64,000 nt of DNA, taken from NCBI RefSeq assembly GCF_001418205.1, contig NZ_LIQF01000008.1:1-64000 (forward strand), read 5' to 3'. The translations under genes were made by a program, and so were the position numbers. The DNA is from Marinomonas fungiae (lineage in GTDB: Bacteria > Pseudomonadota > Gammaproteobacteria > Pseudomonadales > Marinomonadaceae). Numbering within the stretch: position 1 is the first letter of the stretch; each line of letters opens with the position of its first letter. The notes below the pieces were generated by a model, which worked only from the letters and a program-made list of their open reading frames with translations, did no database searches and was not told the DNA's origin. Of the stretch, positions 52,201-62,424 are shown one piece after another.

Positions 52201-53034
52201 ATGGAACTTTTATCGAGCACGAAAGTAAGCGGCGGTTGGCTCAAGCGTTACCGTCACGAAAGTTTGTCTGTAAAAGGTGACATGGTATTTGCCATCTTTT
52301 TGCCAGCCCAAGCAGAAAGCGCAAGCGTACCAGTGCTGTACTGGTTGTCAGGTCTGACTTGTACCGATGAGAACTTCTCACAAAAAGCCGGTGCGTTTAA
52401 AAAAGCGGCTGAGCTAGGTCTGGCAATCGTTATGCCTGACACCAGTCCTCGCGGCACAGACTACCCAGGTGAGCACGAAAGCTACGACTTCGGTTCTGGC
52501 GCGGGTTTCTACGTGAATGCAACCGTGGCACCGTACTCAAACACGTACCACATGTATGACTACGTGGTAAAAGAGCTACCAACATTGGTGGAAGAACATT
52601 TCCCAGTGACGGATAAGCGTTCTATCTCTGGTCACTCTATGGGTGGTCACGGCGCGCTGATTTGTGCGCTGAAGAATCCAGGCCGTTACCAGTCTGTGTC
52701 AGCGTTCGCGCCGATCACTAACCCAACGCAGTGTCCTTGGGGTGAGAAAGCGTTCACTGGTTACCTAGGTGACGATCGTGAAGTTTGGAAAGCTTGGGAT
52801 ACTTGTGAGTTGATTGCGACGGCATCTGAGCGTCTACCGCTATTGGTTGACCAAGGTGAAGCGGATAACTTCCTAGAAGAGCAACTTAAGCCTGAAGCGC
52901 TTGAGCAAGCCTGTGAAAAAGCAGGTCACGAACTAACGCTACGTCGTCAGTCTGGCTACGATCACAGTTACTTCTTTATCTCTAGCTTCATTGATGACCA
53001 TTTGGCCCATCACGCGAAAGCACTAGGTTTATAA
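52201..53034 (+). CDS. fghA: S-formylglutathione hydrolase
   Basis: A 277-aa esterase D-family hydrolase that releases formate and glutathione from S-formylglutathione, the step after FrmA. The nucleophile is Ser146 in GHSMGGHGAL; Asp (QGEADNF) and His (YDHSYFF) complete the triad, and LSGLTCTDENF forms the oxyanion region. Biased codons match frmA. AAAGAGGG precedes the ATG. It ends at a strong two-way terminator. Confidence 0.97.
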   Translation: MELLSSTKVSGGWLKRYRHESLSVKGDMVFAIFLPAQAESASVPVLYWLSGLTCTDENFSQKAGAFKKAAELGLAIVMPDTSPRGTDYPGEHESYDFGSGAGFYVNATVAPYSNTYHMYDYVVKELPTLVEEHFPVTDKRSISGHSMGGHGALICALKNPGRYQSVSAFAPITNPTQCPWGEKAFTGYLGDDREVWKAWDTCELIATASERLPLLVDQGEADNFLEEQLKPEALEQACEKAGHELTLRRQSGYDHSYFFISSFIDDHLAHHAKALGL

Positions 53035-53057
53035 GTTAGACCTTTGTGAAGCCTATG

Positions 53058-53092
53058 AAAAAGGCGAGCTACGTTGAGTAGCTCGCCTTTTT
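53058..53092. terminator. two-way terminator after fghA
   Basis: AAAAAGGCGAGCTAC-GTTGA-GTAGCTCGCCTTTTT, 15-bp arms with A and T tracts, serves both fghA and the convergent chemoreceptor gene. Confidence 0.95.
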
Positions 53093-53118
53093 ATTGCGTG
53101 TTAGCAGCAATAGGTCAC

Positions 53119-54741
53119 TTAATTAAAGCGGAACTTGTGAATCTGAGAGCGCAAAGAATCGGCCATATTGGCAATCATTTCAGAACCTTGCGCGACTTCT
53201 TCCGCTTCATGCAATACGCGCTCAGAGACTTCACGAATGCCCATTAGGTTGCTATTGATCTCTTCTGCGACTTGGCCCTGTTGCTCTGCCGCAGATGCAA
53301 TCTGTACGCTGCTGTTAGATACTTCGTCTACCTGAGATAAGGTGCTGGCCAAGTTCTCCGATGCATGGCGCATACGCTCAGCGCTCAGTTCTGCTTGCTT
53401 CGTGCTGGCTGCCATGGAATTCGAAGCTTCCGAAGACTGCTGTTGTAGCTTTTCAATGATTTGGCGAATCTCAACAGTCGAACTCTGGGTGCGACCAGCG
53501 AGTGTTCGTACTTCATCCGCTACCACGGCAAAGCCTCGACCTTGTTCACCTGCACGAGCGGCCTCGATCGCAGCGTTTAACGCCAGCAAGTTGGTTTGTT
53601 CGGAAATATCGCCGATTACACCCAGTACCGATTCGATCTCTTTTGTTTGGCTGAGTAGCTCAATGATCACCTTATTCGCGCCTTCCACATTTTGCGTCAG
53701 GCTTTGAATGTTTTGGTTGGTTTCATTCAAATCAGTACTCGAACTGCGAGTGGTTTCTTGTACCAGTTGCGTCGCGTTAGCGGTATCTTTTGCATTGCCT
53801 GCAACGTCTCGGATGGAATAAGACATCTCGTTCATCGCCGCAGCCACTTTTTCTACTTCGCTAAATTGTGCATCCATACCTTGTTTGGTGTTGACCGTAT
53901 TGGAGCGCATTTGCAATGAGACTGTTTGTAGCTCTTCAATGGCGTTTGCGACATTGCCAAGGGTGGCGCCCAAGGAACGAGACACTTGGTTAGCGGAATC
54001 GGCAAGAATACCTATCTCATCTTTACGATTCAGCTCAAGGTGAGTGGTCATATCACCACTGGCAACCACTTGTAAGTGATCCGTTACCGTTTTTAATGGG
54101 CGTACAATGCCGCGGACAGTAAAGCAACTAAGGGTAAGAGCTAGCAGAACCAAGATGCTTTCAATGGCCGCAGAAATTTTTACATCCGCCCAGAATGCTT
54201 GCTGAACATCGGTGTAAAACACGCCTGAACCAACGATCCAGCCCCAATCTTTCAAGCCTTTTACATAGGAGACTTTGTCTTCAGGCGTATCGACTTGTGG
54301 GCCCTTGTAGGTGTATTCAACGTAGCCTTCACCATTTTGCTTAACCACTGATACCATGGCTTGCCAGTGGAAATTGCCGCTGGCATCTTTCGTGTTTGTT
54401 ACGTCTTTACCATTCAGCTGTGGCTTAAGTGGGTGCATCAGCAGGGTGTGTTGGTAATCATTAATCCAGAAATAGCCACCATCGCCATAACGTAGTGCTG
54501 CAAGGGCTTTTAGGGCTTGTTCTTTGGCTTGTGTCTCACCGATGACGGGTGCTTGATCATGGTAGTATTGAAGCAGTGAAAAGGCATTTTCAACTTGTTC
54601 TTTTACCTGAGCTTTGCGGTCATTTAAGGCACTTTGGTATTGACTATAGTAGGCATCAACCTCAAAAATCACGAGTAAACTTACCAAAATGGTAATCAAG
54701 CCCCATAGCTTGCGACTGACTTTAATGTTGGCGATATTCAT
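53119..54741 (-). CDS. methyl-accepting chemotaxis protein with Cache sensor
   Basis: About 540 aa from the ATG at 54741 (GGAAGGA 5 nt upstream). TM1 (about 11-30) leads to a periplasmic single Cache domain (about 35-185; [33 protein letters not shown]), then TM2 (about 190-210), HAMP (about 212-265) and a signalling domain with the hairpin [35 protein letters not shown]. The Cache type commonly binds small organic acids. No C-terminal pentapeptide is seen. It is convergent with fghA. Confidence 0.95.
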   Translation of the reverse strand: MNIANIKVSRKLWGLITILVSLLVIFEVDAYYSQYQSALNDRKAQVKEQVENAFSLLQYYHDQAPVIGETQAKEQALKALAALRYGDGGYFWINDYQHTLLMHPLKPQLNGKDVTNTKDASGNFHWQAMVSVVKQNGEGYVEYTYKGPQVDTPEDKVSYVKGLKDWGWIVGSGVFYTDVQQAFWADVKISAAIESILVLLALTLSCFTVRGIVRPLKTVTDHLQVVASGDMTTHLELNRKDEIGILADSANQVSRSLGATLGNVANAIEELQTVSLQMRSNTVNTKQGMDAQFSEVEKVAAAMNEMSYSIRDVAGNAKDTANATQLVQETTRSSSTDLNETNQNIQSLTQNVEGANKVIIELLSQTKEIESVLGVIGDISEQTNLLALNAAIEAARAGEQGRGFAVVADEVRTLAGRTQSSTVEIRQIIEKLQQQSSEASNSMAASTKQAELSAERMRHASENLASTLSQVDEVSNSSVQIASAAEQQGQVAEEINSNLMGIREVSERVLHEAEEVAQGSEMIANMADSLRSQIHKFRFN

Positions 54742-54891
54742 AGCATCCTTCCTGATTTGCGATAAGCGTAGATTATGAATGCTAAAGAAAGGGAACATGC
54801 TGATTCAGGTCATTGGTTAACCATTAAAACAAATTATAGGGGGCTCTTTTTAAGCCTCGAAACAGATGTGAAACAAATACTAGGATGTGTA

Positions 54892-55725
54892 ATGCAATAC
54901 TCAATATTAATTACCGGATGCAGCTCTGGTATCGGTCTGCAGGCAGCTCAAACGTTGCAGAAACACAACTTTTTAGTGGTGGCGAGCTGCCGAAAGCAAG
55001 CGGATGTAGAGCAACTGCGTCGCAGCGGTATTAAGCATGTGGTGAAACTGGACCTAGCGGATCCTGTTTCCATTGAACAGGGGCTTAAAGATACTCTTGA
55101 AATTACTGGCGGTAAGCTCTTTGCTCTGTTTAATAATGGTGCCTACGGCCAGCCAGGAGCGGTGGAGGATTTGCCCGTAGAGGCGTTGCGTCAGCAGTTT
55201 GAAGTGAATCTCTTCGGTACACATGATCTTACTACTCGTGTCGTTAAACTGATGCTGGACCAAGGCTATGGCCGTATTGTGCAGAACAGTTCCGTTTTAG
55301 GTATGGTTGCAGCACCATTTCGCGGTGCTTATAACGCTAGCAAGTTTGCCCTAGAGGGCCTGACTGACACGATGCGTATGGAGCTGAGTGATACGCCCAT
55401 TAAGGTGAGTTTAATTGAGCCGGGGCCAATCGTGAGTAAGTTTCGTGATAACGCGTTGCATGCGCTGCAAGACAATATTGACATGCCGGCGAGCCGTCAT
55501 AAGCAAGGCTACGAGGCCGCGGTGGCACGTCTCACCAAAGTAGGGCCTGCTTCCAGTGGTACTCTGCCTGCGAGCGCGGTGGTCGATAAACTGCTGCACG
55601 CATTGGAATCGCCACGTCCGAAAGCCCGCTACTATGTAACTTGGCCTACCTACGCCGCGGCTATTATGCGTCGTCTTTTGCCAACGGCAATACTGGATCG
55701 TGTGATGCGTTCTAAAGGTAATTAA
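54892..55725 (+). CDS. short-chain dehydrogenase/reductase
   Basis: About 277 aa from the ATG at 54892, 7 nt after TAGGA. It is a classical SDR: TGCSSGIG (8-15), NNGAYG in place of NNAG, and catalytic YNASK with a preceding Ser. The 'ITGCSSGIG' opening and the C-terminal RPKARYYVTWPTYAAAIMRR resemble 17-beta-hydroxysteroid dehydrogenase-like SDRs; the substrate is unknown. The last 4 bp overlap the end of the convergent hydrolase gene. Confidence 0.92.
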   Translation: MQYSILITGCSSGIGLQAAQTLQKHNFLVVASCRKQADVEQLRRSGIKHVVKLDLADPVSIEQGLKDTLEITGGKLFALFNNGAYGQPGAVEDLPVEALRQQFEVNLFGTHDLTTRVVKLMLDQGYGRIVQNSSVLGMVAAPFRGAYNASKFALEGLTDTMRMELSDTPIKVSLIEPGPIVSKFRDNALHALQDNIDMPASRHKQGYEAAVARLTKVGPASSGTLPASAVVDKLLHALESPRPKARYYVTWPTYAAAIMRRLLPTAILDRVMRSKGN

Positions 55726-56717
55726 TCGTTGGCTGTGAATGATTGATTTAGCAGCCACTGATCGATGGCTGCTAAATAGTTTGCCCGTATCGGCTGTGGC
55801 GACAGAAAAAGGTCGTGATAGCCGCCTTCGATCTTTACGCAGGTGAGCTCTGTAAAGGTTTTTTCTGCCGCAAGCGTCATGCTGTCAACATCGAGTACCC
55901 CGTCACCCTTACGAATATCTTCAATACCTAAGGCGGCTTTGGTCGTGATTGACGAGCGGCACATTAGGGTGGGAAGGGGGATTTTGGTTTGTTGAAGATC
56001 ATACTGTTTCAGAATGATCTGCTTGAGCCAATGAAAAGACAAGGGAAATCCATGGGCCGGTTTCCAATCCAAGCGATAGTCCCATTCTCCGCCAAAGAGA
56101 CGATGCAGCGTTTTGGCATAGAGGCTGATTTTTTTGGCTCGCAAAGAGTGAAAGGGAAGCAAAGATACAATGATTCGAATTGGCCAGCTTAAGCGTTTGA
56201 GTGCGTTTGGCGGAAACGGAAGCGCAAGGAAAGGGCTGTTCAAAATTAGGCCCTTTATTCTAGGTGTAGATGCGCAGCTAGTCCCCGGTTTTTGTCGATT
56301 TGCAATAAAGCTGGAAGCAATCAAGCCGCCTGTAGAGTGGGCCAGAATCACGACCTCTTCGATGCCGCGTTGATGGATTTCGTTTAGCGCGATCTCTATA
56401 TCATCAAAGTACTGATCTAAGGATTCACACCAATTAGGGCGACTATTGGGGCGGATCGAGCGACCATAGCCTTGCATATCAATGGCAAAGAAACCAAACC
56501 CTTGCTCAGCAAAATGCTCGGCCAGTTCTTTTTGAAAAAAGTAATCGGTATAGCCATGCACGTATAAAATGGCACGTGTGACGACGGTCTGACGAGAATA
56601 TTCAATCAGTGTAGTATCAACGCCCGTCACTGGACCTTTAAAGCGAAACGTATGGGCAATAAATGGTTTGCCGAGAATGTCTGTTTTGCTGTGCAGGTGC
56701 TGCCAAGATAACGTCAT
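55722..56717 (-). CDS. alpha/beta hydrolase, lysophospholipase-like
   Basis: A 331-aa cytoplasmic hydrolase: ILYVHGYTDYFFQKELAEHF (oxyanion HG), DMQGYGRS, nucleophile Ser in LAHSTGGLIA, and a C-terminal His in GGYHDLFLS. The layout matches monoacylglycerol lipase/lysophospholipase (Hydrolase_4) proteins. A lid region of about 90 aa lies between. Its start is 7 bp from the end of the HlyU-type gene, so both are probably one transcript. Confidence 0.9.
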   Translation of the reverse strand: MTLSWQHLHSKTDILGKPFIAHTFRFKGPVTGVDTTLIEYSRQTVVTRAILYVHGYTDYFFQKELAEHFAEQGFGFFAIDMQGYGRSIRPNSRPNWCESLDQYFDDIEIALNEIHQRGIEEVVILAHSTGGLIASSFIANRQKPGTSCASTPRIKGLILNSPFLALPFPPNALKRLSWPIRIIVSLLPFHSLRAKKISLYAKTLHRLFGGEWDYRLDWKPAHGFPLSFHWLKQIILKQYDLQQTKIPLPTLMCRSSITTKAALGIEDIRKGDGVLDVDSMTLAAEKTFTELTCVKIEGGYHDLFLSPQPIRANYLAAIDQWLLNQSFTAND

Positions 56718-56724
56718 GACGCTC

Positions 56725-57012
56725 CTAGAAAATCTGCTCGCCCAGTTGGTCGATGGTGAGTTTTGCTTTACGAATGGTCAGTTCGATGCACTCATCACGA
56801 TTTGCTACAAGGTCAGAGCGAATGAAGGTATGGGTCTTTTGTTGTTCACCCTCACCTTTAGTGATGATGGCGCTAACACGGTATTGGCCTTGGTCCGCTT
56901 GTGGAGTAGGTGTGATGACATAGTCTTTGTATTCGATGGGCTCAGCCGCCTCTGACTTTGAGGCGTTCGCTGGCGCTGAAAACAGCTTGGAGAGACTAGA
57001 TAGGATACCCAT
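56725..57012 (-). CDS. HlyU family protein
   Basis: A 95-aa protein of the HlyU family: YKDYVITPTPQADQGQYRVSA, FIRSDLVANRDECIELTIRKAKLTIDQLG (about 63-91). Despite the name, taken from a Vibrio haemolysin activator, this domain differs from the ArsR-type HlyU and has no proven DNA-binding role. A short hydrophilic linker (PANASKSEAAE) follows the first helix. It precedes the hydrolase gene on the same strand. Confidence 0.85.
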   Translation of the reverse strand: MGILSSLSKLFSAPANASKSEAAEPIEYKDYVITPTPQADQGQYRVSAIITKGEGEQQKTHTFIRSDLVANRDECIELTIRKAKLTIDQLGEQIF

Positions 57013-57088
57013 GACAAGAAAGTCCTTAATAATACACAGTGACCTTCATTGTCATGGATTTTACTGAGGTGTCAAATAAAGCTGATAA

Positions 57089-58276
57089 TTATCCCAATGA
57101 GGCGGGAGGATTAGCAATGATGACGGCTCGTTTTTGGCTCGACATTAAGGTGAACATGGCCAATAGAATCGCAGGAATCATTAAAAGATTAAGAATCTCC
57201 CAGCCAAAGATGGAATGCCAATAGCCTGATAATAGGCTAGCCGCGGCAGCACTTGAAAATACAATCAAATCATTTATGCCTTGAACTCGTGCTTTGTCAG
57301 CAGGCTCATACGATTTAGTTAGCAGAGCGGTGGCGCCAATAAAGGTGAAGTTCCAGCCGACTCCAAGTAATACCAAAGCACTGAAGAAGTGCCAATAACT
57401 AATGCCGAACTGATTCAGCATGACGCAGCCTAACAACAAAAAACATCCGAGCTGGATGACGCGGTAAGTGCCGTATCGAGCAATCAAACGTCCTGTAAAA
57501 AAGGATGGCAAAAACATACCCAGAACGTGCCACTGGATAATATTAGCGGTGCTGCCAAAATCAAAACCACAGGCTTGCATCGCAAGAGGCGTTGCAGTCA
57601 TGACCAACACCATGACGGCATAGCCAATAGAGCCTGCAATGATGGCTCCGGATAGGCTCGGTTTTTTTAATAGTTCGCCGTAGGATTTTGGTTTACCTGA
57701 CTTTTCTTGTGCCGTCGGAGCACGTAGTGGCAAGAAAGCAATCAACCCCGTATTAAACAGGTACAGTAAGATCAAGGCCGCAAAAGCACCTAGGTATTTT
57801 GTGGCAGCCCAATCTTCGAACCAAATAGCCATGTTAGGCCCCAGAATCGCCGCAACAACACCTGCACCCATAATCATGCTAATGGCTTGTGGAGCTTTGT
57901 CCGCCGGTGCATTTTCTGTGGCGGCAAAGCGGTATTGTTGGCCAACACCAATCGCCATGCCTAGTAAAAAGGTGCTCAGGCAGAACAATGGAAACAAGTT
58001 ATGTTGAACGGCATAAAAGGCAAGTACGGCACCCGCAACTCCGATAAGATTGCCTATTAGAAAGCCTTTTTTACGCCCCAACCAACCCATCAATAAAGCG
58101 GCTGGCAGGGTGACTCCCATTAGACCTAGAAATTGTAGTGCGACTGGTAAGGTCGCTAAAGCGAAGCTCGGTGCTAAACTTTGGCCGATCAACGCTGTCA
58201 CAGAAACAAGCAGAATATTACCCGTGACGAGTAATGCTTGTCCGAGGGCAAGTCCCCAAACTGTTATAGTAAGCAT
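57089..58276 (-). CDS. MFS transporter
   Basis: About 395 aa from the ATG at 58276, with AAGGAA 7 nt upstream; the longer frame has no site. About 12 TM helices; motif A-like MGWLGRKKGFLIG in loop 2-3, and a central loop APTAQEKSGKPKSYGELLKKP. The substrate is unknown. It is divergent from the RNase J-like gene, with about 170 bp between. Confidence 0.87.
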   Translation of the reverse strand: MLTITVWGLALGQALLVTGNILLVSVTALIGQSLAPSFALATLPVALQFLGLMGVTLPAALLMGWLGRKKGFLIGNLIGVAGAVLAFYAVQHNLFPLFCLSTFLLGMAIGVGQQYRFAATENAPADKAPQAISMIMGAGVVAAILGPNMAIWFEDWAATKYLGAFAALILLYLFNTGLIAFLPLRAPTAQEKSGKPKSYGELLKKPSLSGAIIAGSIGYAVMVLVMTATPLAMQACGFDFGSTANIIQWHVLGMFLPSFFTGRLIARYGTYRVIQLGCFLLLGCVMLNQFGISYWHFFSALVLLGVGWNFTFIGATALLTKSYEPADKARVQGINDLIVFSSAAAASLLSGYWHSIFGWEILNLLMIPAILLAMFTLMSSQKRAVIIANPPASLG

Positions 58277-58444
58277 GCTAAATTCCTTTTTTAGCTGTCT
58301 GATTATGCAAGGTTCCCATGGGACAACTCCATTTGGGTAGTAGCCGATCAATTTGAACATTTATTGCATAAATATAGTGATCACCTGAACTAAGTTCAAT
58401 TTGAATCGCGTAGAATAAGCAAATAAATATAAAAGGAGAGATGT

Positions 58445-59797
58445 GTGGATTTGCTGATGCCAACGCGAAGCGACCTATGGTTTTTGCCTTTGGGTGGAAC
58501 TGGCGAGATAGGGATGAATCTCAATTTGTATGGCCATGATGGACAGTGGCTAATGGTCGACTGTGGGGTGTCATTCAACGAACCGATTGATGAAAACAGT
58601 GCGCGTACCCACGAGCTTGTGTGTGCCGACCCTGAATTTATTGCGCAACAACGTCACCGTCTAGCCGGGATCGTCATTACCCATGCCCACGAAGACCATG
58701 TGGGAGCGTTACCCTTTCTATGGCGCCGTTTCCAAGTTCCGGTTTATACCACACCCTTTACGGCTGAAATTTTGCGCCGAAAACTAGCGCAAGTCGGGTT
58801 GCTCGGAGAGGTAGAAATCCACGAGTTACCCATGGCAAGTCGCTTTAAAGTGGGTGTGTTTGATTTGCAGTGGATCACTTTGACTCATTCGATTCCTGAG
58901 CCTAGCGGTTTGATGATTGAGACCCCAGCAGGCAATGTGTTTCATACTGGTGATTGGAAGATCGATCACAGTCCAGTGATTGGCGAGCGCTTTTCGCCAG
59001 CGATTTTAACCACGCTACGAAAACGCGATGTCAAAGCCATGGTGTGTGATTCCACCAATGCGCTAAGAGCTGGTCATTCAGTTTCAGAGTTTGATTGCTA
59101 TAAAGCGTTATTAGAAGTGATCAAAGATGAATCCGGTCGTGTAGTCATTGGCTGCTTCAGCAGTAATATTGCTCGGTTGGTCTCGTTAGCGCGAGTGGCG
59201 AAAGAAACCGATCGTTATTTAGCACTGTTAGGGCGTTCTTTGCAAAATATGGTCAGTGCCGCTAGAGCGTCAGGCTATTGGCCGGATGATTTGCCCGTGG
59301 TGGATCCAAGTCATTTAGGCTATTTGCCACCCAATGAAGTGCTAGCAGTCGCGACGGGTAGCCAAGGGGAGCCCCGTGCGATGTTAAATCGTCTGGCACG
59401 GGATGATTGCTTTGATTTGTCGCTCGAAAAAGGGGATTTGGTGCTCTTTAGTGCCATGATCATTCCTGGGAATGAATTAGCCATTGAGCGTTTGGTGAAG
59501 TCTTTCAAAGCTCAAGGCATCCGTACCCTGCAGAAACACGAAACCGAATTGCCGATTCATGTCAGCGGGCATCCTTGTCAAGATGAGCTAGCAGCCATGT
59601 ACGATTGGGTGCGTCCGCAAGTGGCGATACCGACACATGGTGAACCTGAACACATGGCAGCCAATGCGCGTATTGCCAAAGAGGCTCACGTACCACGCCA
59701 GTTAACCGGATTGAACGGTGACTTATTTACCATTGCTCCAGAGGTTGGAGTGCACAAACATGCGATTAAAGCTAAGCGTATTGCTTTAGCCCGCTAA
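58445..59797 (+). CDS. RNase J-like metallo-beta-lactamase-fold hydrolase
   Basis: A 450-aa beta-CASP metallo-hydrolase. The metal site is HAHEDH (80-85), His148, and HTGDWKID (167-174), with the late motif VSGHPCQDEL and IPTHGEPEHM. This is the ribonuclease J pattern, but the protein lacks the roughly 100-aa C-terminal domain of Bacillus RNase J (about 555 aa). The start is GTG after AAAGGAG. RNase J is unusual in gammaproteobacteria, which rely on RNase E; the short form may act on RNA or a different phosphodiester. Confidence 0.9.
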   Translation: MDLLMPTRSDLWFLPLGGTGEIGMNLNLYGHDGQWLMVDCGVSFNEPIDENSARTHELVCADPEFIAQQRHRLAGIVITHAHEDHVGALPFLWRRFQVPVYTTPFTAEILRRKLAQVGLLGEVEIHELPMASRFKVGVFDLQWITLTHSIPEPSGLMIETPAGNVFHTGDWKIDHSPVIGERFSPAILTTLRKRDVKAMVCDSTNALRAGHSVSEFDCYKALLEVIKDESGRVVIGCFSSNIARLVSLARVAKETDRYLALLGRSLQNMVSAARASGYWPDDLPVVDPSHLGYLPPNEVLAVATGSQGEPRAMLNRLARDDCFDLSLEKGDLVLFSAMIIPGNELAIERLVKSFKAQGIRTLQKHETELPIHVSGHPCQDELAAMYDWVRPQVAIPTHGEPEHMAANARIAKEAHVPRQLTGLNGDLFTIAPEVGVHKHAIKAKRIALAR

Positions 59798-59820
59798 TCC
59801 AAGTGATTATCAGAGACAAA

Positions 59821-59860
59821 AAAGAAAGCCCGTTGCACTACTGCAGCGGGCTTTCTTATT
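59821..59860. terminator. two-way terminator
   Basis: AAAGAAAGCCCGTTGCA and TGCAGCGGGCTTTCTT pair around a CTAC loop between the convergent RNase J-like gene and argC. Confidence 0.93.
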
Positions 59861-59879
59861 TCAGTCGAGCGAGTATGAG

Positions 59880-60815
59880 TTACAGAACTACTGCCACGTC
59901 TTCCGCAAAACCTAGCATCAAGTTTAGGTTTTGTACGGCTGCACCAGAAGCACCTTTGCCAAGGTTGTCCAGTTTCGCAGAAAGCACAACCGATTTACCA
60001 TCTTCTGAGGCAAACACGGCCAATTCCACTTGGTTGGTATTTTCCAAACCGTGTGGCGTTAAGAACGGAGCATGGCTGTCTTTTACTTCATTAAATGGGT
60101 GAACCGTTACGAAGTCTTCTTCTTCGTAGGTTGCTGCCAAGGCTGCGTGCAGTTTTTCACCCGTCATGCTGCCAGAAAGTGTTACTGGAATGCTGATCAA
60201 CATGCCTTGTGCGAAGTTGCCTACGCTTGGGATGAAGATTGGCGTATTGTCGAGCTGTGACCACTTTTGGATTTCAGGCAGGTGCTTGTGTTTGAAGTTC
60301 AAACCATAAGTACCGTAAGTCGCTGCGTCTGAGTTGCCTTCGTACTTTTCGATCAGTTGCTTGCCGCCGCCAGTGTAACCAGAGATTGCGTTTACTGTGT
60401 AGTGGCCATCTTTCGCTAACAAGCCTTGTTCAACTAATGGCTTAAGCAACAGGATGATACCTGTCGGGTAACAGCCAGGGTTTGAGACAAACTGAGCGTC
60501 TTGGATCTTTTCACGTTGACTAGCATCCAATTCGGCAAGACCGTATACCCAACCATCGGCTACGCGGTGAACGGAGCTTGCATCCAATACGCGGCAACCT
60601 TCGGCTTTCGCGATGGCAACCGTATCTTTAGCCGCTTCATCAGGTAGACATAGAACCGTTACATCCGCTTCCTTCATCAGCCGGCGCTTTTCTTCTACAT
60701 CACGTTTTTTGGCTTCATCGATACTGATAACTTCAATCTCTGGGTGGTTTACGAGACGTTCACGTACCTGTAAACCAGTCGTGCCCGTTTCACCATCAAT
60801 AAATACTTTTTTCAT
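59880..60815 (-). CDS. argC: N-acetyl-gamma-glutamyl-phosphate reductase (short type)
   Basis: A 311-aa enzyme of arginine synthesis that reduces N-acetylglutamyl phosphate to the semialdehyde with NADPH. NADP binding: DGETGTTGLQV (7-17). The catalytic Cys115 is in SNPGCYPTG, and GKGASGAAVQN is near the end. At 311 aa it belongs to the shorter (type 2) ArgC group rather than the 334-aa enteric form. The ATG at 60815 has GGAG 7 nt upstream. An ArgD-type gene lies 3 kb upstream on the same strand. Confidence 0.95.
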   Translation of the reverse strand: MKKVFIDGETGTTGLQVRERLVNHPEIEVISIDEAKKRDVEEKRRLMKEADVTVLCLPDEAAKDTVAIAKAEGCRVLDASSVHRVADGWVYGLAELDASQREKIQDAQFVSNPGCYPTGIILLLKPLVEQGLLAKDGHYTVNAISGYTGGGKQLIEKYEGNSDAATYGTYGLNFKHKHLPEIQKWSQLDNTPIFIPSVGNFAQGMLISIPVTLSGSMTGEKLHAALAATYEEEDFVTVHPFNEVKDSHAPFLTPHGLENTNQVELAVFASEDGKSVVLSAKLDNLGKGASGAAVQNLNLMLGFAEDVAVVL

Positions 60816-60905
60816 TCGTGTCTCCAAGCAACGGCTCAAGCGAAAGATGCGAGCCGTTGGCGATTCATGTTTTGGCCAATCATAGCACTGGCGCTAGCTA
60901 GAAAA

Positions 60906-60946
60906 AACAAAGCGCTGGCTCAGATAGGGAAAAATTTAAGCCAGCG
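60906..60946 (-). terminator. terminator after sbmA
   Basis: CGCTGGCT / AGCCAGCG pair around an 18-nt loop, followed on the minus strand by CTTTGTTTTTT. It ends the sbmA transcript before argC. Confidence 0.8.
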
Positions 60947-60959
60947 TAGAGAGATTTTT

Positions 60960-62243
60960 TTAGCTTTTTTCGAATGTCTCTAATGATTCTTGGACCAGCT
61001 CTTCTGGAACATCAGCAATGGCTGCTTCGAAGGCTTTTAGACGTTTGTAAATAGAGAGTAACTCAACGATAGTGGTCCAAGAGTTGACTAGGAACTGGAA
61101 AGAACTCTCGACTTGATTAAAAGCATTGGAGATACGCTGCATTACCCCTAACGTAAATGCGCCAGCGACAATAGAGGGACCAAGGGCAATCAACGGAACG
61201 AGCACACCTGCCTGTAGGTAGCCATAGCGAACTACGTTGAAGTACAGGTAATGGAAGTACAATCGGAAATAGTTTTTACGCACGTTACTAAACAGTTCGG
61301 CAAGCTTAACCGGTTCCGCACGATCAGCATGATCTTCACCGTAGACCAGCTCTTTACGGTAAGCGGCTTCCACTTTTTGGTTCTTAAATTCTAAACCTGG
61401 TAGTTTAATACCTGCTGTAGCTAATAGCACAGTACCGACAATCGACCACATAATGGCGACGAATACCAATGCCTGCGGCACTTCACCAACTAATGGTAGT
61501 TCAGTGACATAGCCTGACAATCCCCATAGAACCGGCAAAAATGCTAAAAGTGTCATGATCGAATCAAGGAAACGAACCCCTAAACTTTCGACAATACTGG
61601 CAAAACGCATGGTGTCTTCTTGAATACGCTGAGAAGCACCTTCAATATGGCGTACTTTAGGCCACATGGCGGTGTAGTAGTTATTCATCGCTGTGCGCCA
61701 GCGGAACACATAATGGCTTACAAAGAAATTGTTAAAGACGGCCACCGTAATCGCTACTAAGGCAATCGTCGCGAAAGTCACCAATTGACCATAGAACTCG
61801 CCGAGGGTGATGGTATTTGGAGCCGTCAGTGCTTTTTGAATGAGGTCGTAAAAACTGCCGTACCATTCATTGATCATGACGCTGACTTGTACTTGGAACC
61901 AAGTGATAAAGACAATCAATGCTGAGCCCATAACGGACCACTTGCCCCATTTTTGTCCGCCATAGGCCATCCAAGCACCGACAAACAGGGCGTAGCACAC
62001 CAGCATATATTGATAAAGCCAGACATCATTAGCGAAGCTGTATGCCTCTTGATAAGCCATCTGCGCAGCTTGATCAGCGCCCTCTGCAAGGGCTGTGGGG
62101 TAGTCCACGGCAAACAACTGACCTAGGCTCAAACTCGACCCCAGATCTTGTCCGAAGGTGTACCAGCTGATAACTGCAACAAATGCCCATAAGGCAAATG
62201 TCAAAAAGAAGAGTTTAGGCTTCGGGAAAAAGGATAAAAACAC
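60960..62243 (-). CDS. sbmA: SbmA/BacA-like peptide transporter
   Basis: A 427-aa inner-membrane protein with about eight TM helices and the SbmA_BacA features: [51 protein letters not shown] (about 182-216) and [12 protein letters not shown]-like segment. It lacks an ATPase domain, so it works as a proton-driven importer of peptides such as Bac7 and microcins B17 and J25. It stands alone; the 180 bp upstream likely holds its promoter. Confidence 0.95.
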   Translation of the reverse strand: MFLSFFPKPKLFFLTFALWAFVAVISWYTFGQDLGSSLSLGQLFAVDYPTALAEGADQAAQMAYQEAYSFANDVWLYQYMLVCYALFVGAWMAYGGQKWGKWSVMGSALIVFITWFQVQVSVMINEWYGSFYDLIQKALTAPNTITLGEFYGQLVTFATIALVAITVAVFNNFFVSHYVFRWRTAMNNYYTAMWPKVRHIEGASQRIQEDTMRFASIVESLGVRFLDSIMTLLAFLPVLWGLSGYVTELPLVGEVPQALVFVAIMWSIVGTVLLATAGIKLPGLEFKNQKVEAAYRKELVYGEDHADRAEPVKLAELFSNVRKNYFRLYFHYLYFNVVRYGYLQAGVLVPLIALGPSIVAGAFTLGVMQRISNAFNQVESSFQFLVNSWTTIVELLSIYKRLKAFEAAIADVPEELVQESLETFEKS

Positions 62244-62424
62244 AGTTTATCTCTCTCTGTTAATAGGTGAGTGGATCGCAGCAGGGCATTGATCTCAATA
62301 AAAAAACGGCAATATAAACCGCTAGAGCTTAAACCAGCGCGAACGCTTCGACAACGAAGTCGTTTCAAGGATCTTGCAAATAAATAGACAAGCTAATGTT
62401 TGATGCTGGACTGTCATTGGAGCA

